A DNA stretch of 64,000 bases, taken from NCBI GenBank assembly GCA_000149265.1, contig CH002628.1, positions 121,747 to 185,746 of the forward strand. Direction: 5' to 3'. The notes beneath the pieces are model-generated. The model searched no databases, had not been told where the DNA came from, and was given only the letters and a program-made list of their open reading frames with translations. Shown piece after piece: positions 34,814 to 46,367 of the stretch. Each line of letters starts with the position of its first letter. Within the stretch, counting starts at the first letter, position 1. The translations under genes were made by a program, and so were the position numbers. Source of the stretch: Ciona savignyi (taxonomy: Eukaryota; Chordata; Ascidiacea; Phlebobranchia; Cionidae).

Positions 34814-35575
34814 GTGGATATTTCTAAGAGAACTCGATTTCGTGTGCTACCCGTTGAAGTTTGGTCTGCTGATAGAAACTGCTCTGTACTAACTTATGCG
34901 TTTCTGGACAGTGGAGCCTCCCATACTATGTGCAAGACAAGCCTATTGAACAAACTGATGCCAACAATTTCACCACATGAAAGGATAGGAACCAAGTTTA
35001 CACTAAAAACTTTGAACCACTCGGTAGATCATAATGGTTGTTTAATGAAGTTGTCAATCAAAGGATTGTACGAGCAGGATATCTTTTCACTTGGAGACGT
35101 ATTAGTTGTTCCCGAGTTACCCGATGTGCACGACAGTATACCAACACAAAGGGATAAAGTTAAGTATCCTCATCTCAGAAATTTACATTTTCCATGTTTA
35201 AACCTAAATGAGGTTGAGTTGCTGATCGGATCAGACAATGAGCTGGCCACAGAAGAAATTTCTAGGCGCCGCATGCCGGGTTGCCCAACCGCCATTCGCA
35301 CACGTCTTGGATGGACTCTTAATGGAGTAGAGTCAAATGAAGCTTCAAATGACACCGGTGTGTCTGTGAATTATTGTAAAGTTGGCACTCAAACATTGCA
35401 CCAACAACATGAGCACATGTTTCCCCATGTGCTGAAAATAAGCAGGTGGAAAATAAGCAACAACATGAGCACATGTTTCCCCACCTTTGTGAAAATAAGC
35501 AGGTGGAAGAAGAATCCCTTTCGGAAGATCAACCAATGTACAAAATCATGGACAACTCAACTACGAAAGAAGTAA
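34814..35575 (+). pseudogene. BEL/Pao aspartic protease and pol N terminus (frameshifted by duplication)
   Basis: Same frame as gag. It has the aspartic protease signature AFLDSGAS near residue 30, then LLIGSDNE and TAIRTRLGWTLNG, typical of the BEL/Pao protease (DUF1758) and the segment after it. A 56-bp tandem duplication (units at about 35,403 and 35,459) follows. 56 is not divisible by 3, and pol continues in the shifted frame of 35,446-36,147. Confidence 0.85.
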
Positions 35576-36147
35576 ATGGACATAATAAAATCAGGCTGCC
35601 CTCGAAATTAAGCAAACCCATCTTTGCTGACGATCAAAGAATGGTGGAACCTAAACATAATAGTCCAAAGAAGAAGTTCATGCATGACTTGGACCTTTTC
35701 GATAAGTATAAGGATAAAGTGAGAGATTACAGAGATAACAGACATAAAGTTCCAGACGATAGCACTGTCTCTGCTGAAAGGATTTGGTATATTCCCCACC
35801 AGCTGCTACAGGGGCCGGAGCACATCAACAAATTGATAAGAGCGCCAGCAAGGTTCCAACAAGAAGATGCAAAGAAAAATACCACTGTGGCTGATTGCTT
35901 AAATGCTATTACTTCAACTAAAATGACGGAGGCCCTAATATCGCAGTTATCCAAATTTCTTCACAGCAGTGTTATTTATCCCATAAAGTATAACCGTAAC
36001 TGCCGCTCTGTTCTTTCCTTCCTACCAGGTGCTGATAGGTCATTAAAGCTCACTTGTGATTCGATGGATAAGTTTGCTGTTGGAAGGACATTGGGAGTAA
36101 ATTTGTACTTACTACATGATCTGCTCTGCGAAAGAGATACTGGATAG
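35446..36147 (+). pseudogene. BEL/Pao pol continuation, truncated before RT catalytic core
   Basis: Carries the pre-RT motif (LFDKYKDKVRDY..WYIPHQLL, about residues 85-125) that normally leads into RT. Then it departs from the family: the following ~110 residues lack LDCS/YVDD RT motifs and end at a stop. A large internal deletion of RT-RNase H-integrase is inferred. Its origin after WYIPHQLL is unrecognised. Confidence 0.75.
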
Positions 36148-36375
36148 TTGTGGACAATTATTTGTAAAATCTGCCTATTGAAACTGTTTTAATTGTCGAT
36201 TACACAGTGGTGTTCTTATAAGAAGAACACAGGATGATACATCCTCTTCAACATGGATGTTAGATGTTCGAAATGTTGTCCGATTGGAAGTTTTGAATTG
36301 ATTTTGTATTTATTGTGTACAGTTATTGTTGTCCTTCGTTTTCGGAAAATAACTTTCGTTATTTTGGGGCCGGAA

Positions 36376-36743
36376 TGTTGACGCCAACAATCCCTTTTTG
36401 TGTACACTATAACCCAGCTGTTTAAAATATTTATTGCGCCACCTATCGGCATATTTTCCGTTCTTTGTTTTATTTTCTAAACTCGTGTTTCAGTTTTGCG
36501 CCAGTTTTCTGCGATGTCATAAGTTAGTTGTAACCTTTATATACGATTAATATGTTTTTCTTTGTTTATTTATTATAGTGACTATCAATAACTAAATTTA
36601 ATCTCCTGACTCCTAATATTGTTGTTGGAAGTATTGCTGGAACGTTTAACCTGAATACACTTTGAATCGAGCATTAAACAAGAATAGTCACTTATTCGTC
36701 ACGGCCCAAACATCGCGCCGACTGTTGAGATTTAGCTTCAACA
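36376..36743 (+). repeat. 3' LTR of the nested BEL/Pao-type element
   Basis: 368 bp, the same length as the copy at 32,939-33,306. It is preceded by the purine tract GGGGCCGGAA and followed by the TGTAT duplication. Confidence 0.92.
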
Positions 36744-36994
36744 TGTATCAAGCAAAAATGTGAAAATAACGTCCTTATAAAGGCCTTTTGAGCAAAATGT
36801 GTTGCTGCATCGGGATTTTTAACAATTGCATTAAGCCAGAATCAACTTTTGACACATATATTCTCATTATTAACACACTCGTCTTACTAAAAATGTTTTG
36901 TATATTCTCTACTAACAAACTTTTAATATGAAACACATACATTATGTGGAAGATGGGACTTAATTTTGATTTTTCCTTTTTACGGTGAAAGGCA

Positions 36995-37659
36995 TGCAGC
37001 GGTTCGCCTTGTTTTCACTTCAATTCAAACATCCGCGATAAGATGGACGTCATCCACTTGAAACTGCATTATGGCGCCAGTTATTGGTCATTGATCGCGT
37101 GCGAAAGTTGACCTGAAAACATATGACGTCAGTTAATGCTCGCATGTTTGGGCGAGCTATAAATACGGATGTTTGGGCGTCAGACGGGGTTCTCATCACA
37201 GAGAGAATAGAATCGAGGGCTTGAACGGGACTGGTGGTTGGGGCTGAGAAGAGACCCCGAGGTGAACTTCCCACCTGGCGCGTTTACCCAGCGCCAGCCA
37301 GGTTATTGAGACTTTGTGGCATAGTTGACAGAAGGAACAAGACAAAAGTCGCTTATGCCGGATTAAACAAAGAACGAGTTGACAAGCCGCAAAGGAAAAC
37401 GAACTGTCTATTAATCGCATCGCGCAGTTATTCCGACTCGATTCGGTCGCTGCGAAGTGATTCCCCAGTAAAGTGCATTGATTTATTCGTGTGTTTCAAT
37501 TGACAACGTTTGACAATAAACTAACCAACGTTTAATAAGCGTGGACTCGATCTTTGGAAGTCGGATATCGGAGTCAGCATATATTTCGAGCCACGCAGAA
37601 ACCCCCTCGTCTAACCTCAAACGTTGCAGTAAACCCCTCAATAAACGTCAAACGTTGCA
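36995..37659 (+). repeat. 3' LTR of the outer LTR element
   Basis: 665 bp. It keeps the TATA box (about 37,158) and CRE-like sites of the 5' LTR but differs by several small indels (for example near 37,190-37,290 and 37,430-37,450). It is followed by the TGTTA duplication. Confidence 0.88.
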
Positions 37660-37664
37660 TGTTA

Positions 37665-38091
37665 CATGCAGCCTTTTGGGGTTCTTTATAGTTTGCTTTA
37701 TTAAGTCTTGTATTAACCCGTATTGATTGCACTTAATCTGGCCTGAGGTTCCCTAACTAACAGACCTCAGCCAAAACTCTAATGACTCGCAATCCGATTA
37801 CAAACTGAGACAGTACAAAATATGCGGTCAAACTGATTCGTTATACATGCCTGGACATGTGGCTCCAAGAAGGCAGTGATTTAGTCCGCATTCCAGAACG
37901 CGTTTTTTATATTAAATTAATTAAAAAATAATTTACTCACAGAACGAAACCAACCAGCCCGTCACGCATTGCGTGGGGTATTATATAGAGGAAGTATTGG
38001 TTCTGAGATTATAGCCGGTTTACCAATAGAGAATATGATTGACAGGAGGAACAGCAGTGTCCGCCCGCATTAAACGCCCACTTCAACAATT
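37665..38091. other. Non-coding spacer
   Basis: No gene or repeat recognised between the LTR element and the THAP foldback element. Confidence 0.5.
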
Positions 38092-40438
38092 TTAAAGGGG
38101 AACTGAAGTTAATTTTAAGAATATCTTAATAAATGGAAAAAAATACGCTGATTTCAAAAATCAAATCAGTTTCTCTCCAATATTTTTTGGTTAAAGAGTT
38201 ATGAGCAAATATGTATTTCATTTTATGTTAGGGGATTTCCCGTATTACGTCACTGACGTTGTTGAGATTTCGTGCCTATATGCATTGTATACAATCATGT
38301 GTCAGTTTAGAGGTGAATTAGTAACAGAAGCGCCTGCAGGAGCGTTGTATTTTCGTTTTTATTATGGAGACTTAGCATAACACTTGTCATATAGTCTTAC
38401 TGAACCAATGTACATGGTGACAGCTTACTTTAAGCGCGGTCATTAAGGCCTGCACGGTCCTGGACCTAAGCTGAATGCTGAGGTATACAGGTCTCGTATT
38501 TAAATGACTTTAGAATAAAAGGTCTTAGCAATTTATATCATAAATAATAAAAGTGAAAACAGAACAAGAAAACTATAACAGAATGCATTAAACTGTAACT
38601 GCCAGCAATTTATAGAAATAAACCAGCCATTAGGCAAAGGCTAGACTATGCGGTGGGAAAAGCCTATTTCTTTTATGGTTTACCTTGGCTGTTTGTATAA
38701 TGTTTTGCTGTTGTGTATGTGGTGCATTTAATGTCTGCTGTTATTGAAACTGAGCATTAGCCTACTGGTTGAGAATACCACTTATTGCAAAAAACAGTTA
38801 ATCCACAGTTGAGTAGCTGATGTGTAGTCTGACAATAAGTACACAGCAAGCACTCAGATAAGTAAGTGAAGAATATATATAATAGATCTTTACTTAACTA
38901 CCCAAATAAGTTAATAAGAATATACCACATTTCTAATTTAGTTCTTTTTATTAGATAGCCTAAAGTTAAGCCACTGAGAAGGAAGAAAGAGTGATTGGAG
39001 TATATTGTTTTGCTCCAGGATGTACAAATTCCTATTACAGCACACGAAATTCCAATCCACCTGTGCTCTTCCATCGATTTCCTCACAACGACAAAAAACG
39101 GTTAAAGCAATGGATACAACAATGCAAGCGTTCTAAACTACCTGGAAAAAGAACCGCAGTGTGTAGTGCACATATTTGTGACAAGGATTATCATAGTAAA
39201 ATTGTATTTGACTCCAATGGAGTAGCCAAGATGATGAAAACAAACCACTTGGTGAAAAATACAGTTCCAACAATTTTAAATTTTTCTGATTATGAATTTA
39301 AACATAGTGATCAACCCAGTACATCAAGTGCAACTTCAAGAACTTCTTTATCCAAGCAGATAATTGAAAAATAAGGGCTTTTAGTAATGCAAGTCCAGTC
39401 TGGCATTATTTTGTGCACAAATGCATGTACATTCATGAAGCATAAACATTCTTGCGGTGTGTCCATAAATATACAGTTTTTGCAACGGCACCAAGTCATG
39501 TCAATAGGTAATGTTTCTAAATAAACATTTTCTTCTATGGGGCTTGCATCTTCAAAGATACTTTCAGACGTTTTCCTTGGTTCAAACGCACATGACTAAA
39601 TTTGTGTTGTTTTATTGTGTACAATAAAACTTTCTTTCATCCATGCCAGAATGCTGAAAACTGTCATCCATTTTAGTGTTACAACATTAACTTAAATTTA
39701 CTCTAGAAATGAAGAAAACAAAAGAAATTTGTTAAAACTTCTATGCATATGTATACCAAATCTCTCACACTCTCAGTTTGTAGCCTAGGGGTTGATAACA
39801 ACATTGCTAGTCTACGTTGCAGATTATGGCTATATATTGAAAAGCAACAATCATGAGAGAAATAGGCTGTTCCCACCGCATAGTCTCTGATCTTTGATTG
39901 ATGGCTGGTTTATTTCTATAAATTGCTGGCAGTTACAGTTTACTGCCTCCTGTTCTAGTTTTCTTGTTCTGTCTTCACTTCTATGATTTATGATATAAAT
40001 TGCTAAGACTTATTATTCTAAAGTGATTTAAATACGAGACCTGTATACCTCAGCATTCAGCTTAGGTCCAGGATCGTGCAGGCCTGAATGAGCGCGCTTA
40101 AGGTAAGCTGTCACGCGGGTACATTGGTTCAGTTAGGCTATATGACAAGTGTTATGCTAAGTCTCCATAAACAAACGAGAATATCACGCTTCTGCAGGCG
40201 CTTCTGTTACTAATTTACCTCTAAAATGGCACATGATTGTATACAATGCATATAGGCACGAAATCTCAACAACGTCAGTGACGTAATACGGGAAATCCCC
40301 TAACATAAAATAAAATGCATATTTGCTCATAACTCTTTAACAAAACAATATTGGAAGAAACTGATTTGATTTTTGAAATCGGCGTATTTTTTTCCATTTA
40401 TTAAGATATTCTTAAAATTGACTTCAGTTCCCCTTTAA
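38092..40438 (+). mobile_element. Foldback (long-TIR) element carrying a THAP exon, P-element-like
   Basis: Inverted arms of about 580 bp: 38,092 to about 38,675, and about 39,860-40,438. Each begins TTAAAGGGGAACTGAAGT at its outer end; the match is clear over, for example, GACTATGCGGTGGGAA and AATTTATAGAAATAAACCAGCC. The 1.2-kb centre holds a THAP ORF. THAP DNA-binding domains head P-element transposases, so P-like origin is inferred. No RNase H-like transposase domain is present. Flanking 8-mers (CAACAATT, CATAAAAT) match only partly, so the target duplication is decayed or absent. Confidence 0.82.
38991..39374 (+). CDS. THAP zinc-finger protein fragment
   Basis: About 127 codons. The domain shows CFAPGC near the N terminus, FHRFP near residue 28, a Trp in KQW, CSAH near residue 59, and TVPT near residue 90: the C2CH zinc ligands and hydrophobic core of a THAP domain. 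It is followed by a Ser/Thr-rich tail ending in a stop at 39,374. The frame opens with GTG and there is no ATG before the domain, so an upstream exon or lost start is likely. It lies inside the foldback element. Confidence 0.78.
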   Translation: MIGVYCFAPGCTNSYYSTRNSNPPVLFHRFPHNDKKRLKQWIQQCKRSKLPGKRTAVCSAHICDKDYHSKIVFDSNGVAKMMKTNHLVKNTVPTILNFSDYEFKHSDQPSTSSATSRTSLSKQIIEK

Positions 40439-43400
40439 CATAAAATATTATACAAGCCGCGAATCCACTACAGCCTAATACGGAAATTTTGAAGGCTGCT
40501 TTTGGTTGAAAGCTGTCGCACTGATCCATCAGAGTAACCTATTGGACAATATATATCATAACGATGTTTTGGTACCTGCTTTGTAACAGTTAGTTTAGGC
40601 GTATTACGTAACTCTCTTCAGCAAACAGCTTTCGTAGGAAGTCACTGCCACTAGAAAGCGTGCTTTTTCCAAGTGCAGCTAATTCAGACGTGGTGCTGGA
40701 ATCGGATTGGACGTGGCCTAAAATGGTGCCGTATGTCGCGAAAGAAGTGGTGCAGGAATGGGGCTGACATGGGGCTAGGATGGGATATTCAAGTACCAAA
40801 ACCCACTGAAGCCAACATAGCTTGGATTGCGGCTTAAAGGGGTCCTAGGATCACCACTGGACATAGGATTAACATATGTTGCAGTACCATTACCCACTAT
40901 TGTGTAGCTATGTAGCCGATGGTACGACACTTTCGAGGTGAACTTGGCATATCAGCATACTGACTGCATCTACATTATGTAAAGTTTTTAGCTCCATAAA
41001 GTTGGGTCCTAGTTTCCTATTCCATTGATTTATATTACAATTAATACGGTAGCGTATATTTAAACGATATCGAGAAATTAAGTTAAGTTCGTGCATAAAA
41101 GATTAATATTTAAGTCTATAAGCTACGTTATAGCATATGTACCGGCTAAATTTAAAAGAATTTTTGGGCAAAGGCTAAGGCTTATAATAATTAACATAAT
41201 AATAAATATAAACGGTAATACGGAACTGCATAATAAACCATGAAGACTTGTAAAGGGCTGTATTGCGACTACTGAGCTACGTTACGAGCTTACGATTCAA
41301 AGCGCTAAGTCTGGAACTCGTGTGACTGCGTTATACCGTAGGCCGCTTTAAAGCGCTAATCCTGCGGCAACGTAGACGCTGCGAAGCGAAGTTTTAACGA
41401 AGGGGTGTGTTTGTATACATATATGCGATGATCGCAAGTTTGCGCGCACCACCAATGATTGATCAGATTAAGACTTTAGTTTTGGGCACGCCAAAATGTA
41501 TACGATAATAAACAAACAATTGAGGTAATTATTAATTAATCCAACCGAGAACCAGATATGGACAACATAAGAAACTTAGACAACAAACAGTCTTCAATGG
41601 CCCGTCAAGTGGTCGTTGTAACATTTTGATCATTTTCGCCAATCAAATTGACCATGTGACCTTATTACAAGCCCTCGCGTGAAATGACCGTAACTGATCG
41701 GTAGATGAGACATAAATGCCTCATGTATAGAGCCACAAATGCCCCGATTTCAGCAACTATTAACATGCGGGATACACATTAGTTCGGCTTGCACGCTTAG
41801 CAATGCACACAAAAAAGCTGATTTACGTTGTGCTTAATTAAATAACACCATTTCCTATATGAAAACTGCTAAATAAAAAGTGCAACATAATTAAAATACT
41901 ACATCCTCTACAGTTTTAAGTTATCTCTGCTACTATTGTATATGTTGAATAAAAATACAATTATTCCCCTGTGTGCAACTGCATGGAGTGAAACATCGCC
42001 AGATTTATATTTGTATATATTTGCCGTTCGCCACTTTTCTACCAATGATTTAACGGCCTCAGATTTCGTTAAAGGTCACGTCGAAATGGATTTCCTGAAT
42101 CAGATGAATGAACACTCAATGCATGTGTAAATTTCGTGGAATTATTCCTTTCTGTCGGGTGTCGGATCAAATATTAACCGCGACCGTGCTGAGATTGACC
42201 TTTGCTTTCTTGGATCTGAGTGATTCAGTGCAAGGCAGATCCCAACATGAATCATGCAGCTGTTATAAATTCCAAGACTAATCACTGGAAATAGAAACCA
42301 AAACATAGACCTGCTGTGATTCTCATCGGACTGGCCAGGCAAGTATAACCATATCGCATTCTATGCATACACTGCCAATGAATTGGCCAACATATGCAAG
42401 CCTATATATACTCTGCAATACCGTCAAACCCCGGTTCTTAGTCCAAATGTTCTAAAACGAATGCTTGTAGTCTTGCGTGTTGGTATCTTATATAAAGTTT
42501 ATTTGTGCCGCATCTACATTACGTAGGTTAATATGTCTGACGACCCTCTAATAAAACCAGGTAGCTGTCTGTGTGATCCTTTGATAAAATCTGACAATCC
42601 CTAGATAAAACCAGGTAGCTATTTGTCTGTGTGCGGTCAAATAAAACAACTTATAAGGTAAGTCTTATTAAGCAGTCGAATTGCCAAAATTAAGACATTT
42701 TCTGAAAACACATGTGGTGTGATGGACGTGAATTAAAGTTCGTGTATTGGGGGAAATTTTAAAATTGAAAACTCTGATCCCCATTGTAAAAGGAAGTGTT
42801 ATCTTATTCTTGTCCGCATGTGCAACATGCCTACAGCATAACCACGTTGATCTCCGCCACATTTTGTTGTAATAAAAGTTTAAAGAAAATACTAATTCAT
42901 CAGCACAGTATCTTACATTTAACTAAGGTTACCGTCATTTTTACTCTTTAAAATTTATATCTTATTTAAATTTCGGTAAATAGTGGCCTTAAATCGACCA
43001 CATGAGGATGATACGGTGTATTTTATAACATCGGTTTAACCCCAGTGCTAATTATTAGAGACCCTAAGGGTGTTTGTGCAGTGTGTATCACGTCTTATCA
43101 GATGTTTCTCTCCACTTTTAATGGCTATTTCTGACAAAATCCCTTTATAATCGCCATGCACATTAACTTCCCGTACATATACGTCACAGACAACTTATTC
43201 TGAGCAAAACCACGCCGTGTCAACTTAAACTACGTCGTTTCCATATTCCGTACGCGCATGCCCGGTATTATCGATTGTTATTTGATATGGTACATTACTG
43301 CCCCTTAGTTTAAGTAAATAGTAATAGCATAGAAATCGATTAAAATCCAAACGTATTTGTACAAGCTATAATATAGTACATCATGTTTAAATTAGGTTAT

Positions 43401-45061
43401 TTCACCGTACGTTTTTGTATGAAAATTTGTAAGAATTATTCACGCTAACCAGTCGGCCAGACGACGTGATGTTTTTTAACCTTATGTTACGTCTTTTGTG
43501 CTTAAAGTGTGGTCCGACAATAATGTTTTCACGGCCAATTGTCTGCCTAAGTCTACTTTAAATAATACGCCATTTTAATATGGCGCTATATTAAATTATA
43601 AAACAATAATGCGACTGAAGCAATAACAAAAACTACGACAAACGTTAACTGATATTTGATAGCGGTCCCCCCTTAATACTAAACACACTGTACTCGATAC
43701 TCAATAAATAACCAATAAAAATAAGATCCGCGTGTTTGAAGCTTCAACATGAACTTTTTTCATAATTCTTTAATACCTGGCAACAGGAAAAGCGCGCAAA
43801 CTATAGTAATTCATAGTCAGTGAGTTAGGTTATAATCGGCCAGAACGTCTAAATGGGTGCAACTTAAATCAACACTGAACGTATAAAGGCAAACTGACAC
43901 AAATAACCAACGACAATTAAAGAAAGCTACACAACAATATATAACCCCCAAAACTTTACATTCACCAATCCATCACACTACCAAAGTTTCAAATCCGTAT
44001 TATCCCGTCGACCAGTTAGATTTTTAAAAACATCGATAAATATGACAACAACACTGCAAAGACACCAAGCGTAAGTTTATTTATATATGGGTTGAAACAA
44101 CACAGAATCGATAATCGTGCCACAACCGAGTATTCGCCGCATTTTATATAATAACACACCATTATAATGAAGGTTAAATAGTGAAAGTGGCTGTAATTTG
44201 GACTTGAAATCTCGATTCTGAGCAAAGAAGAAGACAAAACAAGGATAACATTACTTGGAATAGTGAACTCAAAAATAAAGATATGAAATGTGGAATTAAA
44301 CGCAAATTTGGGAGAAAGAAGGAACGAAGACAGAGGTACGTAAATAACAGAACAACTATTTTCTTAGCAATCGTATAGTCGTCAAAGTTAATGCACTTAA
44401 CGCTATTATAAATTTTTTGATAACCAATCTTATAATCATGAAAACGAGAATCGTCTTACCAAATTATAACTGACTCCATTAATATACGGAACCATTTAAA
44501 AAAGGACACATATTGTTTTGTCCGTTTTTTGTTCTTCAAACGTTTTGGCATGTGTGTATTATCTGTGATTTATTGTTTAAATTAAGTTTAAACTAAATTT
44601 AAATAATTTTTGTTTGATGTTAGTTTACTTGAAAAAACATACCAAAAGGTTATTATTTTAAACATAATTAAGCAAATAGCATGTAAAATGTGTTATTTTA
44701 ACAAGCTCCTTTTACAAACGTATTGTCCGTCCGAAATAATGTACAAAGAGATATAAAATTGGATAAAATATTTAAGATGTGGTAGCTAATACAACCTTTA
44801 TGTACCAGATCTCAAACATTTGAGGTTTTACGCCGGAACTTTCATTCCTAAAATTAAAATTTGACGGTGTTTTATTTTTTAGCAATTACAATTTACTACA
44901 TATATTTATAATGTACAACACATTCATTTAATTTTAATTAATTTTAAGTTTCAATGACATATTTAAAAAGTTTGATTTGATCGGTTTAATATAGGAACAA
45001 AATATTACAGTTATTGTAAAATATTTAGCTCTGTTATATCGTACGGTCTATACACGCATGA
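40439..45061. other. Gene-poor interval
   Basis: No recognised coding exons on either strand. A 333-bp-family repeat head (GGACACATATTGTTTTGTCCG) occurs at about 44,504. Everything else appears unique AT-rich sequence with scattered short open frames. Confidence 0.5.
44500..44580 (+). repeat. Solo head of the ~333-bp dispersed repeat
   Basis: AAAGGACACATATTG followed by TTTTGTCCGTTTTTT and CAAACGTTTTGGCATG matches the start of the 3.49-kb array (GGGACACATATTG..CAAACGCTGGACAGACATG). Confidence 0.65.
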
Positions 45062-45069
45062 ATCTAACG

Positions 45070-45580
45070 CAGCGGTTCTCAAACTTTCTTAAAAAAGTTA
45101 CGCAACGGTCCCCTAGCAATTTTTGAAATGACTCACGGTCCACCAAAAATATGGAAGTAAAAAGAAAATTTAGCAACGTTAAAATTCTAAAACAAAACAT
45201 ACTAACCCGGATGCATGGCTTAAGGAAAAACGAGACGTCTCTGACCTTGTCATTTTTTTAAATGTTTACTCCTACTATAATAGGAGTTGTACTATTTCCT
45301 ACTATAGTTGGAGTTCTACAGTGTCAGATAGGCTTGTTGGTACTTTTGAATTGCACTAATGTGACATCAAATAGCTTCTTGTGATGTCATAAATGCCTGT
45401 AAGCTTTCATGACAAATTGTGTTTGTTAAATTAATTGGAAGAAAAGTTGCGTGAAAACTTAATTTAACACAATTTTTTTCTTTACGAGCGTCGTTTTAAT
45501 TTTTTGAAAGGTGCTTCGCGGTCCCAGAAAATTGTCTCGCGGACCCAAAAAGACCGCGGACCCCAGTTTGAGAACCGCTG
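45070..45580. mobile_element. hAT-type MITE, 511 bp, with perfect 8-bp target duplication
   Basis: The left end CAGCGGTTCTCAAACTTT is the inverted match of the right end (AGTTTGAGAACCGCTG). The flanks ATCTAACG at 45,062-45,069 and 45,581-45,588 are identical. A short palindrome (CTCCTACTATAATAGGAG) sits at about 45,267. No coding capacity. Confidence 0.95.
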
Positions 45581-46238
45581 ATCTAACGGGAGTATATACT
45601 TTTACCTAATGTTGCTTAACAAATTTGGTTTGTAAAAAAATTGACAACTACGTGTCTAACCATCACATTTGTGAAAAACACATTTTGCTGTATCTCATGA
45701 AATAAGGTCTTTTTATATGCGATTTTGTAAAAAAAAAACAAAAAAAATAATCTTTATTGGAATATTATATACAATGTCTGAGAAAACAAAGAAAAATTAT
45801 GTTTCATATGCAGTTCAAGAAGTATATTTTTGTCAAGATTTGTCTACGATTAAAAATCATTACTGCAATTTCTTGCTTAAATGCGGGGGTTAAAATTATG
45901 CCGATTACCGCAGTTGTTATATTTTAAAGATTATGTTGTATTTAGGAAAAACGGTCCAATATTTAGTTGGGCAATTTACAACAATTTAGGTAAAGACATA
46001 TCTAGAACACCATTTCCAAATTTCCCAGTCTAAAGACCCGTTACATACTGCCTCAAATTTTCGAACAAAAATATCACCTCGGACGGTCTTTTTAATTCTT
46101 GGTTTTAAATTACCTGTAATAGCTAAATTTTTATATTTGGGTTCAATTTCTCAGATCGTTTTTAAATATTAGGTGTTTAAAAATATGCTCAGGGAAAATC
46201 TTTTATTTAAGGGTATCTCCCTATGTAATTTTTTACAT

Positions 46239-46367
46239 TTTATTACTTGGCATACGTTTGGGTTGCCAACTTTCACCAACTCTATTTAATATTGCCATGA
46301 CCGTCAAGAATATGACGAATAAAAGGATAAAACATTATGAATTTACATACAAAAAATAGAACGATTT
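46239..46367 (+). pseudogene. LINE reverse-transcriptase scrap
   Basis: One frame (about 46,254-46,361) reads GIRLGC..LSPTLFNIAM, the conserved RT box before the active site. About 40 codons survive with no visible flanking RT. Confidence 0.65.

Larger units (their letters stand above)
32939..36743 (+). mobile_element. BEL/Pao-type LTR retrotransposon, gag-protease with truncated pol, nested in the outer element
   Basis: LTRs of 368 bp (32,939-33,306 and 36,376-36,743) start TGTTGACGCC and end GCTTCAACA. By eye they differ at one base (G/A in AACGTTTGACC versus AACGTTTAACC), so insertion was recent. The target duplication is TGTAT at 32,934-32,938 and 36,744-36,748. A purine-rich GGGGCCGGAA lies just before the 3' LTR. 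Between are gag, protease and the start of RT, but RT core, RNase H and integrase are missing. Only 16 bases separate the 5' LTR from the gag ATG and they show no tRNA complementarity I recognise. Confidence 0.92.
31523..37659 (+). mobile_element. Non-coding LTR retrotransposon (outer element) with tRNA-Trp primer site
   Basis: Two LTRs (31,523-32,175 and 36,995-37,659) begin TGCAGCGG and end CAAACGTTGCA. The target duplication is TGTTA at 31,518-31,522 and 37,660-37,664. A primer-binding site TGGTGACCCCGACGTGAT lies directly after the 5' LTR, complementary to the 3' end of animal tRNA-Trp (established knowledge of that tRNA). Once the nested element is removed, about 1 kb of internal sequence remains with no gag or pol reading, so it must rely on another element's proteins. 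The LTRs differ by several indels, so it is older than its insert. Confidence 0.9.

Noticed and set aside
41936..42130. 64-codon ORF as a small gene
   Set aside because: No family resemblance, splice context or codon signal beyond chance.
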